64,000 bases of DNA, from assembly GCF_007829875.1 (NCBI RefSeq), contig NZ_VIWV01000001.1, forward strand, positions 3,690,501 to 3,754,500, given 5' to 3'. The stretch comes from Streptomyces capillispiralis (GTDB lineage Bacteria; Actinomycetota; Actinomycetes; Streptomycetales; Streptomycetaceae). Position 1 is the first letter of the stretch. The number at the start of each line of letters is the position of its first letter. The translations under genes were made by a program, and so were the position numbers. Positions 26,688-35,361 of this stretch are shown one piece after another. The notes under the pieces are model-generated. The model searched no databases. It was given only the letters and a program-made list of their open reading frames with translations, and was not told the DNA's origin.

Positions 26688-27935
26688 TCATCCGGCCCCC
26701 AGCGGCGGGGCGGGCCTGCCGCCGGCGTCCAGATAGGCCTGCGGGGGCTTCAGACGCTGGCCCGGCAGGCCGCCCTTCTCGTACTTCAGCAGCTTCTTCG
26801 CCTTCTCCGGGTCCGTCTCGCCCTCGCCGTACGCCGGGCAGAGCGGCGCGATGGGGCAGGCGCCGCAGGCGGGCTTGCGGGCGTGGCAGATGCGGCGGCC
26901 GTGCCAGATCACGTGGTGCGAGAGGTCGGTCCAGTCGCTCTTGGGGAAGAGGGCGCCGACGGCCGCCTCGATCTTGTCGGGGTCGGTCTCCTCGGTCCAG
27001 CGCCAGCGGCGCACCAGGCGCTGGAAGTGCGTGTCGACGGTGATGCCGGGGCGGCCGAAGGCGTTGCCCAGCACGACGAAGGCGGTCTTGCGGCCCACGC
27101 CGGGCAGCTTGACGAGGTCCTCGAGGCGGCCCGGCACCTCGCCGCCGAAGTCCTCCACGAGGGCCTTCGACAGCCCCATCACCGACTTGGTCTTGGCCCG
27201 GAAGAAACCGGTGGGGCGCAGGATCTCCTCCACCTCCTCGGGGTTGGCGGCGGCCAGGTCCTCGGGGGTGGGGTACTTCGCGAAGAGCGCGGGGGTGGTC
27301 TGGTTGACGCGCAGGTCGGTGGTCTGGGCCGACAGCACGGTGGCGACCACAAGTTGGAAGGGGTTCTCGAAGTCCAGCTCCGGGTGGGCGTACGGGAACA
27401 CCTCGGCGAGCTCGCGGTTGATCCGGCGGGCCCGCCGGACCAGCGCGGTGCGCGACTCCTCCTCGGACGGCTTCACGACGGTCTTCACCGGGGCTGCCTT
27501 CACGGCCGCGGTGGCCTTCTTGGGGGCGATGAGCGGCTTCTTGCGGAGGGGCGCCGTGTTGACGACGGCTGCGGCGGCCTTCCCGGCCCGGGGGGTCTTC
27601 TGGGCGGCGCTCGTCTTCTTGGCCGCGCTCGCCTTCTTGGCGGCACCGGTCGTCTTGGCCGGACCGGTCGTCTTGGCCTGGGCGGCCTTCGTGGCCGGGG
27701 CAGCCCGCTCGGCGGAGGCAGTCTTCTTGGCGGGGGCAGCCTTCGTGGCCTCGGCGCCCTTCGTGGCCTCGGCGGCCTTCGTGGCCGGGGCAGCCCGTTT
27801 CTCGGCCGGTGCGGCCCCGCTCGTGGTCTCGTTCCTCGGTTCCTTCTTCACCGGCGCCCTCTTCGTCGCTTTCGCCGTTTCCCTACCGCCATCGGAGCCC
27901 TGTTCGCCCACAGCGGAATCGCGACGTACTGCCAC
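26688..27935 (-). CDS. nth: Endonuclease III with a long Lys/Ala-rich N-terminal extension
   Basis: 415 residues from GTG 27935, chosen because GAGGGGG precedes it. Residues 162-390 are a complete endonuclease III: helix-hairpin-helix LPGVGRKTAFVVLGNAF with the catalytic Lys, the catalytic Asp in TVDTHFQRL, and the four-cysteine cluster CHARKPACGACPIAPLC (C-x6-C-x2-C-x5-C) for [4Fe-4S]. Residues 1-158 are low-complexity Ala/Lys/Thr (KKASAAKKTSAAQKTPRAGK), like a histone H1 tail or the C-terminus of Streptomyces HupS, and absent from most bacterial Nth. It excises oxidised pyrimidines; the tail should bind DNA non-specifically. Confidence 0.93.
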   Translation of the reverse strand: MAVRRDSAVGEQGSDGGRETAKATKRAPVKKEPRNETTSGAAPAEKRAAPATKAAEATKGAEATKAAPAKKTASAERAAPATKAAQAKTTGPAKTTGAAKKASAAKKTSAAQKTPRAGKAAAAVVNTAPLRKKPLIAPKKATAAVKAAPVKTVVKPSEEESRTALVRRARRINRELAEVFPYAHPELDFENPFQLVVATVLSAQTTDLRVNQTTPALFAKYPTPEDLAAANPEEVEEILRPTGFFRAKTKSVMGLSKALVEDFGGEVPGRLEDLVKLPGVGRKTAFVVLGNAFGRPGITVDTHFQRLVRRWRWTEETDPDKIEAAVGALFPKSDWTDLSHHVIWHGRRICHARKPACGACPIAPLCPAYGEGETDPEKAKKLLKYEKGGLPGQRLKPPQAYLDAGGRPAPPLGAG

Positions 27936-28081
27936 CGCGCAGCCCCCTCGGCCTGTGCTCTCACCGGCGATTTGGACACCCGGCCAGCCTACGACCCGGC
28001 ACCGACATCCGCCCCGGACCCTGAAGATCGGCGTCCAATTGGACCCCTGCCGCTTACCCCGACAGGCCCGTACGGCATCCT

Positions 28082-28095
28082 TGTGACAGATCACA
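28082..28095. promoter_or_regulatory. TGTGA-N4-TCACA inverted repeat upstream of crp
   Basis: Perfect inverted repeat in the nth-crp divergent region, about 90 bases before the crp start. The half-sites are those of CRP (TGTGA/TCACA), but the spacer is 4 bases instead of 6, so it is not a canonical site. Possible autoregulation. Confidence 0.35.
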
Positions 28096-28185
28096 CTGTT
28101 TGGACCGTCCGGCAAAATGGGCACCAAGGTCCCCTGGTACGTGGGGGAACAAGATCCCCTGAGCAGGTCGACAAGGAGAGAACTC

Positions 28186-28860
28186 GTGGACGACGTTCTG
28201 CGGCGGAACCCGCTCTTCGCGGCGCTCGATGACGAGCAGGCCGCGGAGCTTCGCGCCTCCATGAGTGAGGTGACCCTGGCACGGGGCGACTCCCTGTTCC
28301 ACGAGGGCGACCCCGGTGACCGCCTCTACGTGGTCACCGAGGGCAAGGTGAAGCTGCACCGCACGTCCCCCGACGGCCGCGAGAACATGCTCGCCGTGGT
28401 CGGTCCGGGCGAGCTGATCGGTGAGCTGTCGCTCTTCGACCCGGGCCCGCGCACCGCGACCGCCACCGCGCTCACCGAGGTCAAGCTGCTCGGCCTGGGC
28501 CACGGCGACCTCCAGCCCTGGCTGAGCGCCCGCCCCGAGGTGGCCACGGCGCTGCTGCGGGCCGTCGCACGCCGGCTGCGCAAGACCAACGACGCGATGT
28601 CGGACCTGGTCTTCTCGGACGTCCCGGGCCGTGTCGCCCGCGCCCTGCTGGACCTGTCCCGCCGCTTCGGCGTGCAGTCCGAGGAGGGCATCCACGTCGT
28701 CCACGACCTCACGCAGGAGGAGCTGGCCCAGCTGGTCGGCGCGTCCCGCGAGACGGTCAACAAGGCCCTGGCGGACTTCGCCCAGCGCGGCTGGCTCCGG
28801 CTCGAGGCCCGCGCGGTGATCCTCCTGGACGTCGAGCGCCTGGCGAAGCGCTCCCGCTGA
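28186..28860 (+). CDS. crp: Crp, cAMP receptor protein family regulator
   Basis: 224 residues from GTG 28186, preceded by AAGGAGAG. Residues 1-120 are the cyclic-nucleotide-binding beta roll, with GELIGELSLFDPGPRTATATA keeping the Glu and Arg-Thr of the cAMP pocket. The C-terminal winged helix has the recognition region TQEELAQLVGASRETVNKALADFAQRGWL. In S. coelicolor Crp controls germination, early growth and many antibiotic clusters. Divergent from nth; convergent with the MBL gene across a shared hairpin. Confidence 0.95.
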   Translation: MDDVLRRNPLFAALDDEQAAELRASMSEVTLARGDSLFHEGDPGDRLYVVTEGKVKLHRTSPDGRENMLAVVGPGELIGELSLFDPGPRTATATALTEVKLLGLGHGDLQPWLSARPEVATALLRAVARRLRKTNDAMSDLVFSDVPGRVARALLDLSRRFGVQSEEGIHVVHDLTQEELAQLVGASRETVNKALADFAQRGWLRLEARAVILLDVERLAKRSR

Positions 28861-28885
28861 CCCCACCGCACGGCTCCTAGGTCAG

Positions 28886-28925
28886 CCGGCCGGTCCGGCG
28901 GCCCGGCGGTCACCCGACCGGCCGG
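28886..28925. terminator. Bidirectional hairpin between crp and the MBL gene
   Basis: CCGGCCGGTC / GACCGGCCGG, a perfect 10-bp stem with a 20-base loop. It starts 26 bases after the crp stop and touches the stop of the convergent metallo-hydrolase gene. Confidence 0.6.
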
Positions 28926-29756
28926 TCAGATGATGCCGTGCTCCTGCAAGTACTCCAGCTGGGCCCGCACCGACAGTTCGGCGGCGGGCCACAGGGAGCG
29001 GTCGACGTCGGCGTAGACGTGGGCGACGACCTGGGACGGGGTGCGGTAGCCGTCCTCCACGGCCGTCTCGACCTGGGCGAGTCGGTGGGCGCGGTGGGCG
29101 AGGTAGTACTCGACGGCACCCTGGGCGTCCTCCAGCACGGGCCCGTGACCGGGCAGGACCGTGTGGACGCCGTCGTCGACCGTGAGCGACCTGAGCCGGC
29201 GCAGCGTGTCCAGGTAGTCGCCCAGGCGGCCGTCGGGGTGGGCCACGACGGTCGTACCGCGGCCCAGGATGGTGTCGCCGGTGAGGACCGCCCGGTCGGC
29301 CGGGAGGTGGAAGCACAGGGAGTCGGCCGTGTGGCCCGGGGTCGGTACGACCCTCAGCTCCAGGCCGCCGACCCTGATGACGTTCCCGGCGGCCAGCCCC
29401 TCGTCCCCGAGCCGCAGCGCCGGGTCCAGGGCCCGCACCTTCGTGCCGGTGAGCTCGGCGAAACGGGCGGCGCCCTCGGCGTGGTCGGGGTGACCGTGCG
29501 TCAGCAGGGTGAGCGCGATCCGCTTTCCGGCCTGCTCGGCCGTGCCGATGACGTGCCTCAGGTGCCCGTCGTCCAGCGGGCCGGGATCGACCACGACCGC
29601 GAGGTCGGAATCCGGTTCCGACAGGATCCAGGTGTTGGTGCCGTCCAGGGTCATCGCCGAGGGGTTGGGGGCCAGCACGTTGACGGCGCGCGCGGTGGCC
29701 GGGCCGGAGAGGACTCCGCCCCGCGGCCGGCCGGGAAGGGTGCTTGCGTCCGTCAT
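28926..29756 (-). CDS. Metallo-beta-lactamase-fold hydrolase
   Basis: 276 residues. The metal motif is THGHPDHAEGAA, followed by the HTADSL histidine, the GDTILG aspartate and PGHGPV histidine, so both metal sites are complete. The C-terminal helical domain (HRLAQVETAVEDGYRTPSQVV) resembles LACTB2/glyoxalase II-like hydrolases. Its ATG overlaps the stop of the NUDIX gene upstream, so the two are co-translated. Substrate unknown. Confidence 0.87.
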   Translation of the reverse strand: MTDASTLPGRPRGGVLSGPATARAVNVLAPNPSAMTLDGTNTWILSEPDSDLAVVVDPGPLDDGHLRHVIGTAEQAGKRIALTLLTHGHPDHAEGAARFAELTGTKVRALDPALRLGDEGLAAGNVIRVGGLELRVVPTPGHTADSLCFHLPADRAVLTGDTILGRGTTVVAHPDGRLGDYLDTLRRLRSLTVDDGVHTVLPGHGPVLEDAQGAVEYYLAHRAHRLAQVETAVEDGYRTPSQVVAHVYADVDRSLWPAAELSVRAQLEYLQEHGII

Positions 29757-30634
29757 GCGGGGCCTCCACCGGTCGGGACGTGCTTGGTGAACTCGTCGTG
29801 CCCCGGCCAGGAGAGCACGATCTCGCCCTCCACCAGGCGCGCGGTGGCCAGCACCGGCGTGAGGTCGCGCGCGGGCGCCGCGTCGAGCGCCTCCGCTGCC
29901 GTGCCGTACGCCGTGAGCTGGCGCAGGGTTGCGATCGTCGGGGGCATCATCAGCAGCTCGCCCCGGTCGTACGCGCCGGCGGCCTCGCGCGGGGTGATCC
30001 ACACCGTGCGGTCGGCCTCCGTGGAGGCGTTGCGCGTGCGCTGGCCGTCGGGGAGCGCGGCGACGAAGAACCACGTGTCGTAGCGGCGGGGCTCGAACTC
30101 GGGGGTGATCCAGCGCGTCCAGGCGCCGAGCAGGTCCGAGCGCAGGACCAGTCCACGGCGGTCGAGGAACTCCGCGAAGGACGTCTCCCGCGCGACGAGG
30201 GCGGCACGGTCCGCCTCCCAGTCCTCGCCCCTGGTGTCGCCGACCACGGTGTCCGGGGTCGGCCCGGCCAGCAGCACGCCGGCCTCCTCGTACGTCTCCC
30301 GCACGGCCGCGCAGACGATCGCCTGGGCGTCCGTCTCGCCGACGCCGAGCCGGTCCGCCCACCACGCGCGCGGGGGACCCGCCCACCGCACGTGCCGGTC
30401 GTCGTCCCGCGGGTCGACACCGCCGCCGGGATAGGCGTACGCGCCGCCGGCGAACGCCATGGACGTACGCCGGCGCAGCATGTGCACGGCGGGACCGTCG
30501 CCGGTGTCCTTGAGCAGCATGACGGTGGCCGCGCGCTTCGGCGTGACCGGCGTGAGGCCGCCACCCGCGAGCGCCCGGATCCGCTCCGGCCACTCCGGCG
30601 GGTACCACTGCCCATCAGCCTGCGCATTCGCCAT
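29753..30634 (-). CDS. NUDIX hydrolase (NUDT19/RppH-like group)
   Basis: 293 residues. NUDIX features are AYAYPGGGVDPRDDD and the helix AAVRETYEEAGVLL (REx2EE). The long insertion after the helix (residues 115-200) and the closing hydrophobic domain match the NUDT19-like family, whose members act on CoA esters in animals. Operon with the MBL-fold hydrolase (4-base overlap). Activity inferred from family only. Confidence 0.83.
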   Translation of the reverse strand: MANAQADGQWYPPEWPERIRALAGGGLTPVTPKRAATVMLLKDTGDGPAVHMLRRRTSMAFAGGAYAYPGGGVDPRDDDRHVRWAGPPRAWWADRLGVGETDAQAIVCAAVRETYEEAGVLLAGPTPDTVVGDTRGEDWEADRAALVARETSFAEFLDRRGLVLRSDLLGAWTRWITPEFEPRRYDTWFFVAALPDGQRTRNASTEADRTVWITPREAAGAYDRGELLMMPPTIATLRQLTAYGTAAEALDAAPARDLTPVLATARLVEGEIVLSWPGHDEFTKHVPTGGGPA

Positions 30635-30938
30635 GGCCGGAGGCTATCCCGTGACGGCCGGATGTTCGAGTGCCCGAGGGGCGGGACGGGGGCACTGGGG
30701 CGGGGCACAGGGGCGGGGCACAGGGGCCGGGGGGTGGGCACGACGGGGCTGTGCGCCGCCTGGGCCCCGGAGCAGCCCTCGGGGGCGGCCGGGGGCCCGT
30801 CCAGGACGCCGACGGCCGGACCGAACCGGACCTAACCGGACGGGACCGGACGGGACCGGACGCGGCCACCCGACGGGTCGAGAACGTACCCGCGCGGCCG
30901 CCGGAGGACGCCGACGGCCCCCGACGGCCGCCGGAGGA
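30635..30938. repeat. Intergenic G/C repeats
   Basis: 304 bases without a gene. Short repeats dominate: GGGGCGGGGCACA twice (30694-30725), GGACCGAACC/GGACGGGACC units (30815-30862), and GCCGCCGGAGGAC twice (30897-30940). The GGACCG-type unit recurs near 34510-34535. Possibly slippage-prone DNA downstream of ridA. Confidence 0.5.
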
Positions 30939-31406
30939 CTACGCCTCCGTGAGCTCCACCTGGATCTCCACCTCCACCGGTGCGTCCAGCGGCAGCACCG
31001 CGACACCCACCGCGCTGCGCGCGTGCACGCCCTTGTCGCCGAGGACCTCGCCCAGCAGCTCGCTCGCGCCGTTGAGGACGGCGGGCTGGCCCGTGAAGTC
31101 GGACGCGGAGGCCACGAAGCCGACGACCTTCACCACGCGCGCCACCCGGTCCAGGTCCCCGGCGACGGACTTCACCGCGGCGAGGGCGTTCAGCGCGCAG
31201 GTGCGCGCCAGCTCCTGCGCCTCCTCCGGGGTGACCTCCGCACCGACCTTGCCGGTCAGCGCCAGCTTGCCGTCCACCATGGGCAGCTGGCCGGCGGTGT
31301 AGACGTACCGCCCCGACCGCACGGCCGGCTGGTACGCCGCCAGCGGCGGGACGACCTCCGGCAGGCTCAGGCCCAGCTCGGCCAGCTTCGCCTCGACGGC
31401 GCTCAT
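30939..31406 (-). CDS. RidA/YjgF family enamine/imine deaminase
   Basis: 155 residues. Typical YjgF fold with AAYQPAVRSGRYVYTAGQLPM at the start, the conserved NALAAVKS helix and the C-terminal VEIQVELTEA. The active-site Arg of RidA is expected near VHARSAVGVAVLPLD, where an Arg is present. Members remove reactive 2-aminoacrylate. Starts inside the stop of the DUF4177 gene (ATGA). Confidence 0.87.
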   Translation of the reverse strand: MSAVEAKLAELGLSLPEVVPPLAAYQPAVRSGRYVYTAGQLPMVDGKLALTGKVGAEVTPEEAQELARTCALNALAAVKSVAGDLDRVARVVKVVGFVASASDFTGQPAVLNGASELLGEVLGDKGVHARSAVGVAVLPLDAPVEVEIQVELTEA

Positions 31407-31564
31407 CCCTGCCTCTCCCGCTTCAGGTAGGCCACCAGCTGCTCGGGGTTGTTCGGCCCGGGCACGACCTGGACGAGCTCCCAGCCGTCCTCGCCCCAGG
31501 TGTCCAGAATCTGCTTCGTTGCGTGGACGAGCAGCGGCACAGTCGCGTATTCCCACTTGGTCAT
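31403..31564 (-). CDS. DUF4177 small protein
   Basis: 53 residues: MTKWEYATVPLLVHATKQILDTWGEDGWELVQVV and an ending KRERQG. The pattern WEY...LN/D-x3-GWELV is the DUF4177 signature. Upstream partner of ridA with a 4-base overlap and divergent from the ArsA-like gene at 31692. Role unknown. Confidence 0.8.
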   Translation of the reverse strand: MTKWEYATVPLLVHATKQILDTWGEDGWELVQVVPGPNNPEQLVAYLKRERQG

Positions 31565-31691
31565 GCGGCCGACTCTAGCCCCCCGGCCGGCCGGGACGCG
31601 GACCCGTCCCGCCCCCTCGCGCGGGGCGCGACGTCCGGGAACCACCACCCGGAGCCGCCGGGTCGCGACGCGAGCATTTAGTCTCGAATAC

Positions 31692-32669
31692 GTGAGCAGG
31701 CTCCAGGTCGTGAGTGGCAAGGGCGGAACCGGCAAGACCACGGTGGCCGCGGCGCTCGCGCTGGCCCTGGCCACGGAGGGGAAGCGGACGCTTCTCGTCG
31801 AGGTCGAGGGCCGGCAGGGCATCGCGCAGCTCTTCGAGACGGAGGCGCTGCCGTACGAGGAGCGGAAGATCGCCGTCGCACCGGGGGGCGGCGAGGTGTA
31901 CGCCCTCGCCATCGACCCCGAACTGGCGCTTCTCGACTACCTCCAGATGTTCTACAAGCTCGGCAGCGCCGGCCGGGCCCTGCGCAAGCTCGGCGCGATC
32001 GACTTCGCCACCACCATCGCCCCCGGCGTGCGGGACGTCCTGCTGACCGGCAAGGCGTGCGAGGCGGTGCGCCGCAAGGAAAGGAACGGCCGGTTCGTCT
32101 ACGACTACGTCGTGATGGACGCCCCGCCGACCGGCCGCATCACCCGCTTCCTCAACGTCAACGACGAGGTCGCGGGACTCGCCAGGATCGGCCCGATACA
32201 CAATCAGGCGCAGGCCGTGATGCGGGTGCTGAAGTCGCCGGAGACGGCCGTGCACCTGGTGACACTGCTGGAGGAGATGCCGGTCCAGGAGACCGCGGAC
32301 GGCATCGCGGAGCTGCGCGCGGCGCGGCTGCCGGTGGGGCGGGTCATCGTGAACATGGTGCGGCCGCAGGTGCTGGACGCGGACGGCCTGGAACTCGTGA
32401 CGTCGGTCCCTCGTTCCTCTGTCGCGCGGGCACTGTCCTCGGCCGGCCTGGGCGGGGCCCGGCGCGGTGGGCACGCCGAGCGGCTGGTGGACCCGCTGCT
32501 CGCGCAGGCGCGGGAGTACGCCGAGCGGTACGCGCTGGAGACGGAGCAGCGCGCCGCGCTGACGGACCTCGACGCGCCGCTGCACGAACTGCCGCTGTTC
32601 GCGGAGGGCATGGACCTGGCGGGCTTGTACGAACTGGCGAGAGAACTGCGCGGACAGGGCGTCTCATGA
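31692..32669 (+). CDS. ArsA/GET3-like ATPase, first of a pair
   Basis: 325 residues from GTG 31692. P-loop SGKGGTGKTTVAAALA at residues 8-23, switch I region VEVEGRQGIAQLF, and DAPPTGRITRFL as switch II. No obvious ribosome site precedes the GTG; a TAGTCT hexamer 7 bases upstream would fit a leaderless transcript. In actinobacteria this gene and the next form a fixed pair next to wblA. Arsenite genes are absent, so membrane-protein targeting or another role is more likely than arsenic export. Confidence 0.87.
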   Translation: MSRLQVVSGKGGTGKTTVAAALALALATEGKRTLLVEVEGRQGIAQLFETEALPYEERKIAVAPGGGEVYALAIDPELALLDYLQMFYKLGSAGRALRKLGAIDFATTIAPGVRDVLLTGKACEAVRRKERNGRFVYDYVVMDAPPTGRITRFLNVNDEVAGLARIGPIHNQAQAVMRVLKSPETAVHLVTLLEEMPVQETADGIAELRAARLPVGRVIVNMVRPQVLDADGLELVTSVPRSSVARALSSAGLGGARRGGHAERLVDPLLAQAREYAERYALETEQRAALTDLDAPLHELPLFAEGMDLAGLYELARELRGQGVS

Positions 32670-32787
32670 CCGGCCGCGCGCGTCCCGCCGTCACCGCCGT
32701 CACCGCCGTCCTAAACCACCACCGCCACCGTCGTACCGGCCCCGTCACGAGTCGGACGTACCGGAAGCACCGGAAGCAGGGGATGTC

Positions 32788-34332
32788 ATGAGCCGTCGTC
32801 CGGAACCGGCGCAGACCCACGACCCGGCCCGTCACCACCTCTCCCCCACCCGCACGCTCGACATCGACCCGCTGATCGAGGACCCGGCCACCCGGATCGT
32901 GGTGTGCTGCGGCTCGGGCGGGGTCGGCAAGACGACCACCGCCGCGGCCCTGGGCCTCCGCGCGGCCGAGCGGGGCCGCAAGGTGGTGGTGCTCACCATC
33001 GACCCGGCCCGTCGGCTCGCCCAGTCCATGGGGATCGACTCGCTCGACAACACCCCGCGCCGGGTGAAGGGCATCGACGACTCCGCGGGCGGCGAACTGC
33101 ACGCGATGATGCTCGACATGAAGCGCACCTTCGACGAGATCGTCGAGGGGCACGCGGACCCCGACCGGGCCGCCGCGATCCTGGGCAACCCCTTCTACCA
33201 GTCGCTTTCGGCGGGCTTCGCGGGCACGCAGGAGTACATGGCGATGGAGAAGCTGGGCCAGCTGCGGTCCCGGGACGAGTGGGACCTCATCGTGGTGGAC
33301 ACCCCGCCGTCCCGTTCCGCGCTGGACTTCCTGGACGCGCCGAAGCGGCTGGGGTCGTTCCTCGACGGCAAACTCATCCGCGTCCTGCTGGCGCCGGCGA
33401 AGGTCGGCGGCCGCGCGGGCATGAAGTTCCTGAACGTCGGCATGTCGATGATGACCGGCGCGCTGGGCAAGGTGCTGGGCGGTCAGCTGCTGAAGGACGT
33501 GCAGACGTTCGTGGCCGCGATGGACTCGATGTTCGGCGGGTTCCGCACGCGGGCGGACGCCACGTACAAGCTGCTCCAGGCGCCCGGGACGGCGTTCCTC
33601 GTGGTGGCGGCCCCGGAGCGGGACGCGCTGCGCGAGGCCGCGTACTTCGTGGAGCGGCTGGCGGCGGAGGACATGCCGCTGGCCGGTCTGGTCCTCAACC
33701 GGGTCCACGGCAGCGGCGCGGACCGGCTGTCGGCCGAGCGGGCGCTCGCCGCCGCGGAAAATCTTGAGGACGCCCGCATTGTGGATCAGGAGGACGGGAA
33801 AGCTGGACTTCGTAACTCTCCCGACACATACGGCAGTTCAGAACTTCCTGCTTCCGGGACACCGGTGGACGACGTTCCCGACGGAGGCTCCCCCGCCACC
33901 ACGGACGACACCGGCACAGACGCAGGCACACACACCACAGCCGCAGCTACGGACACAGGCGTAGGCACAGACACAGACGCAGACACAGACGCGACTACCG
34001 ACACGGAGACGGGCACAGGCACAGGCACAGGCACCCACGGCAAGGAGGCGGCACCGGACCCGCATCCCTCCGCGGGCCCGTCCCCGGACCCGGACGCCGA
34101 TGCGGAACGGTCCGTCGACCGGCTCACCGCGAGCCTGCTGAGGCTGCACGCCGAGCGGATGCAGCTGCTCTCGCGCGAGCAGCGCACGCGTGACCGTTTC
34201 ACCGCGCTGCACCCGGAGGTGGCGGTGACCGAGGTCGCCGCGCTGCCCGGTGACGTGCACGACCTCATGGGGCTGCGGGACATCGGCGACCGGCTCGCGG
34301 CCCACCGGCACGAGCTGCCCGAAACATCCTGA
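32788..34332 (+). CDS. ArsA/GET3-like ATPase, second of a pair, with a low-complexity insert
   Basis: 514 residues. P-loop CGSGGVGKTTTAAALG, switch I TIDPARRLAQSMG, and VVDTPPSRSALDFL. Residues about 350-425 are an extended Thr/Asp/Gly run (TDTDADTDATTDTETGTGTGTG) coded by imperfect hexanucleotide repeats, splitting the ATPase from a C-terminal helical segment (RLTASLLRLHAERMQLLSREQRTRDRF). This insert is not part of the family core. ATG 32788 follows GCAGGGG. Likely works with the preceding ATPase. Confidence 0.88.
   Translation: MSRRPEPAQTHDPARHHLSPTRTLDIDPLIEDPATRIVVCCGSGGVGKTTTAAALGLRAAERGRKVVVLTIDPARRLAQSMGIDSLDNTPRRVKGIDDSAGGELHAMMLDMKRTFDEIVEGHADPDRAAAILGNPFYQSLSAGFAGTQEYMAMEKLGQLRSRDEWDLIVVDTPPSRSALDFLDAPKRLGSFLDGKLIRVLLAPAKVGGRAGMKFLNVGMSMMTGALGKVLGGQLLKDVQTFVAAMDSMFGGFRTRADATYKLLQAPGTAFLVVAAPERDALREAAYFVERLAAEDMPLAGLVLNRVHGSGADRLSAERALAAAENLEDARIVDQEDGKAGLRNSPDTYGSSELPASGTPVDDVPDGGSPATTDDTGTDAGTHTTAAATDTGVGTDTDADTDATTDTETGTGTGTGTHGKEAAPDPHPSAGPSPDPDADAERSVDRLTASLLRLHAERMQLLSREQRTRDRFTALHPEVAVTEVAALPGDVHDLMGLRDIGDRLAAHRHELPETS
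33900..34036 (+). repeat. Imperfect hexanucleotide repeats within a coding sequence
   Basis: Units of the type ACAGGC / ACAGAC / GCAGAC run for about 130 bases in frame and code for alternating Thr with Asp or Gly. Such tracts change length by slippage without shifting the frame. Confidence 0.7.
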
Positions 34333-34573
34333 CAGTCCCGGTACGTACGGCTGCCCCACAGGCACGTGACCGCACCCGCCGGCCACACACGACGGGACTC
34401 ATACCAGGCACACCAGGCATACCGGGCACGCCCGGTTGACCCACGACGCGAACGCGATGACGCACGGCGGACGACCGGGCACGACGCACCCACCGCGGGG
34501 CGGCGCACAGGAGAACCGAACCGGACGGGACCGGATCCCCCGAAGTCCCTCAGCTCACCAGGGCGAAAGTCCC

Positions 34574-34912
34574 TCAGCCGACCGCGGCGAAGTTCTCGTA
34601 CACCTCGTCGTCGTTGAGGGGCAAGACCCCCGACCCCCGCTCGTACTCCGAGCGCGCGGTCTCCAGCAGCCGGCGCCAGGAGGTCACGGTCGGCCGCCGG
34701 CGCAGCAGTGCGCGGCGCTCCCGCTCCGTCATGCCTCCCCACACACCGAACTCGACGCGGTTGTCGAGCGCGTCGGCCAGGCACTCGGTGCGTACCGGGC
34801 ACCCGGTGCACACTGCCTTGGCCCTGTTCTGCGCTGCTCCTTGAACGAACAGTTCATCCGGATCGGTAGTGCGGCAGGCAGCCTGCGCACTCCAGTCGGT
34901 AACCCAGCCCAT
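34574..34912 (-). CDS. wblA: WblA, WhiB-like iron-sulfur regulator
   Basis: 112 residues from ATG 34912. The four cluster cysteines are Cys13, Cys35, Cys38 and Cys44 (CTGCPVRTEC), followed by the turn motif GVWGGMTERERR and basic DNA-binding residues RRRPTVTSWRRL. The sequence matches Streptomyces WblA nearly throughout; WblA is a global repressor of antibiotic production and is needed for sporulation. An in-frame ATG at 34969 would add 19 residues. The 450-base region up to the PBP gene holds its promoter; an inverted repeat GTCCG-AA-CGGAC at 35039 is a possible site. The 240 bases on its other side (34333-34573) show no gene. Confidence 0.95.
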   Translation of the reverse strand: MGWVTDWSAQAACRTTDPDELFVQGAAQNRAKAVCTGCPVRTECLADALDNRVEFGVWGGMTERERRALLRRRPTVTSWRRLLETARSEYERGSGVLPLNDDEVYENFAAVG

Positions 34913-35298
34913 ACCGGCGCCGTCCTCTCCCGAATCGAGGCTCCCCCACGGCGGCAGCGGCATATTCACCGCCGCCAGTTGAGGACGTTACGGAAGGTGG
35001 GCACAGCGCAACACCCCCAGCGGGCCCAATCTTGAATGGTCCGAACGGACTATGGGTAAGCGGCAGATCACCCGGGGGAGTGAGGGGACGACATGCGCGA
35101 CAATCCCGGCATTCCTGGTCAGTTCCCTTGCGTCACCGCACGCATCGCGGGACACACGAGGCGGATCCGGACACGTACTCAACACCTCTCGGCACGACTC
35201 GAACGAGAACGAACGAAAAAAGTCGAGAAGGGTCGAGAAGATCCGGAACGATTCGGGGTCGCCGGACGTATTGATACGTGGCCTCACTGCTGTGACAG

Positions 35299-35326
35299 TT
35301 GTGAGCAGCTTAGGCCAAGGCATATA
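35299..35326 (+). promoter_or_regulatory. Candidate sigma-70 type promoter of the PBP gene
   Basis: TTGTGA (35299-35304), 16 bases, CATATA (35321-35326), about 36 bases before the PBP ATG. Both hexamers are acceptable for HrdB. Region 34913-35361 otherwise contains no gene. Confidence 0.45.
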
Positions 35327-35361
35327 CGCTTGTCCGGCGAATGAGAACGTAGGCTGCTCCC

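Noticed and set aside
28082..28095. Canonical CRP site before crp
   Set aside because: Half-sites match but the spacer is 4 instead of 6 bases, so it is listed only as an inverted repeat.
31692..34332. Arsenic resistance operon
   Set aside because: ArsA-like ATPases only; no arsB, arsC or arsR in the window.
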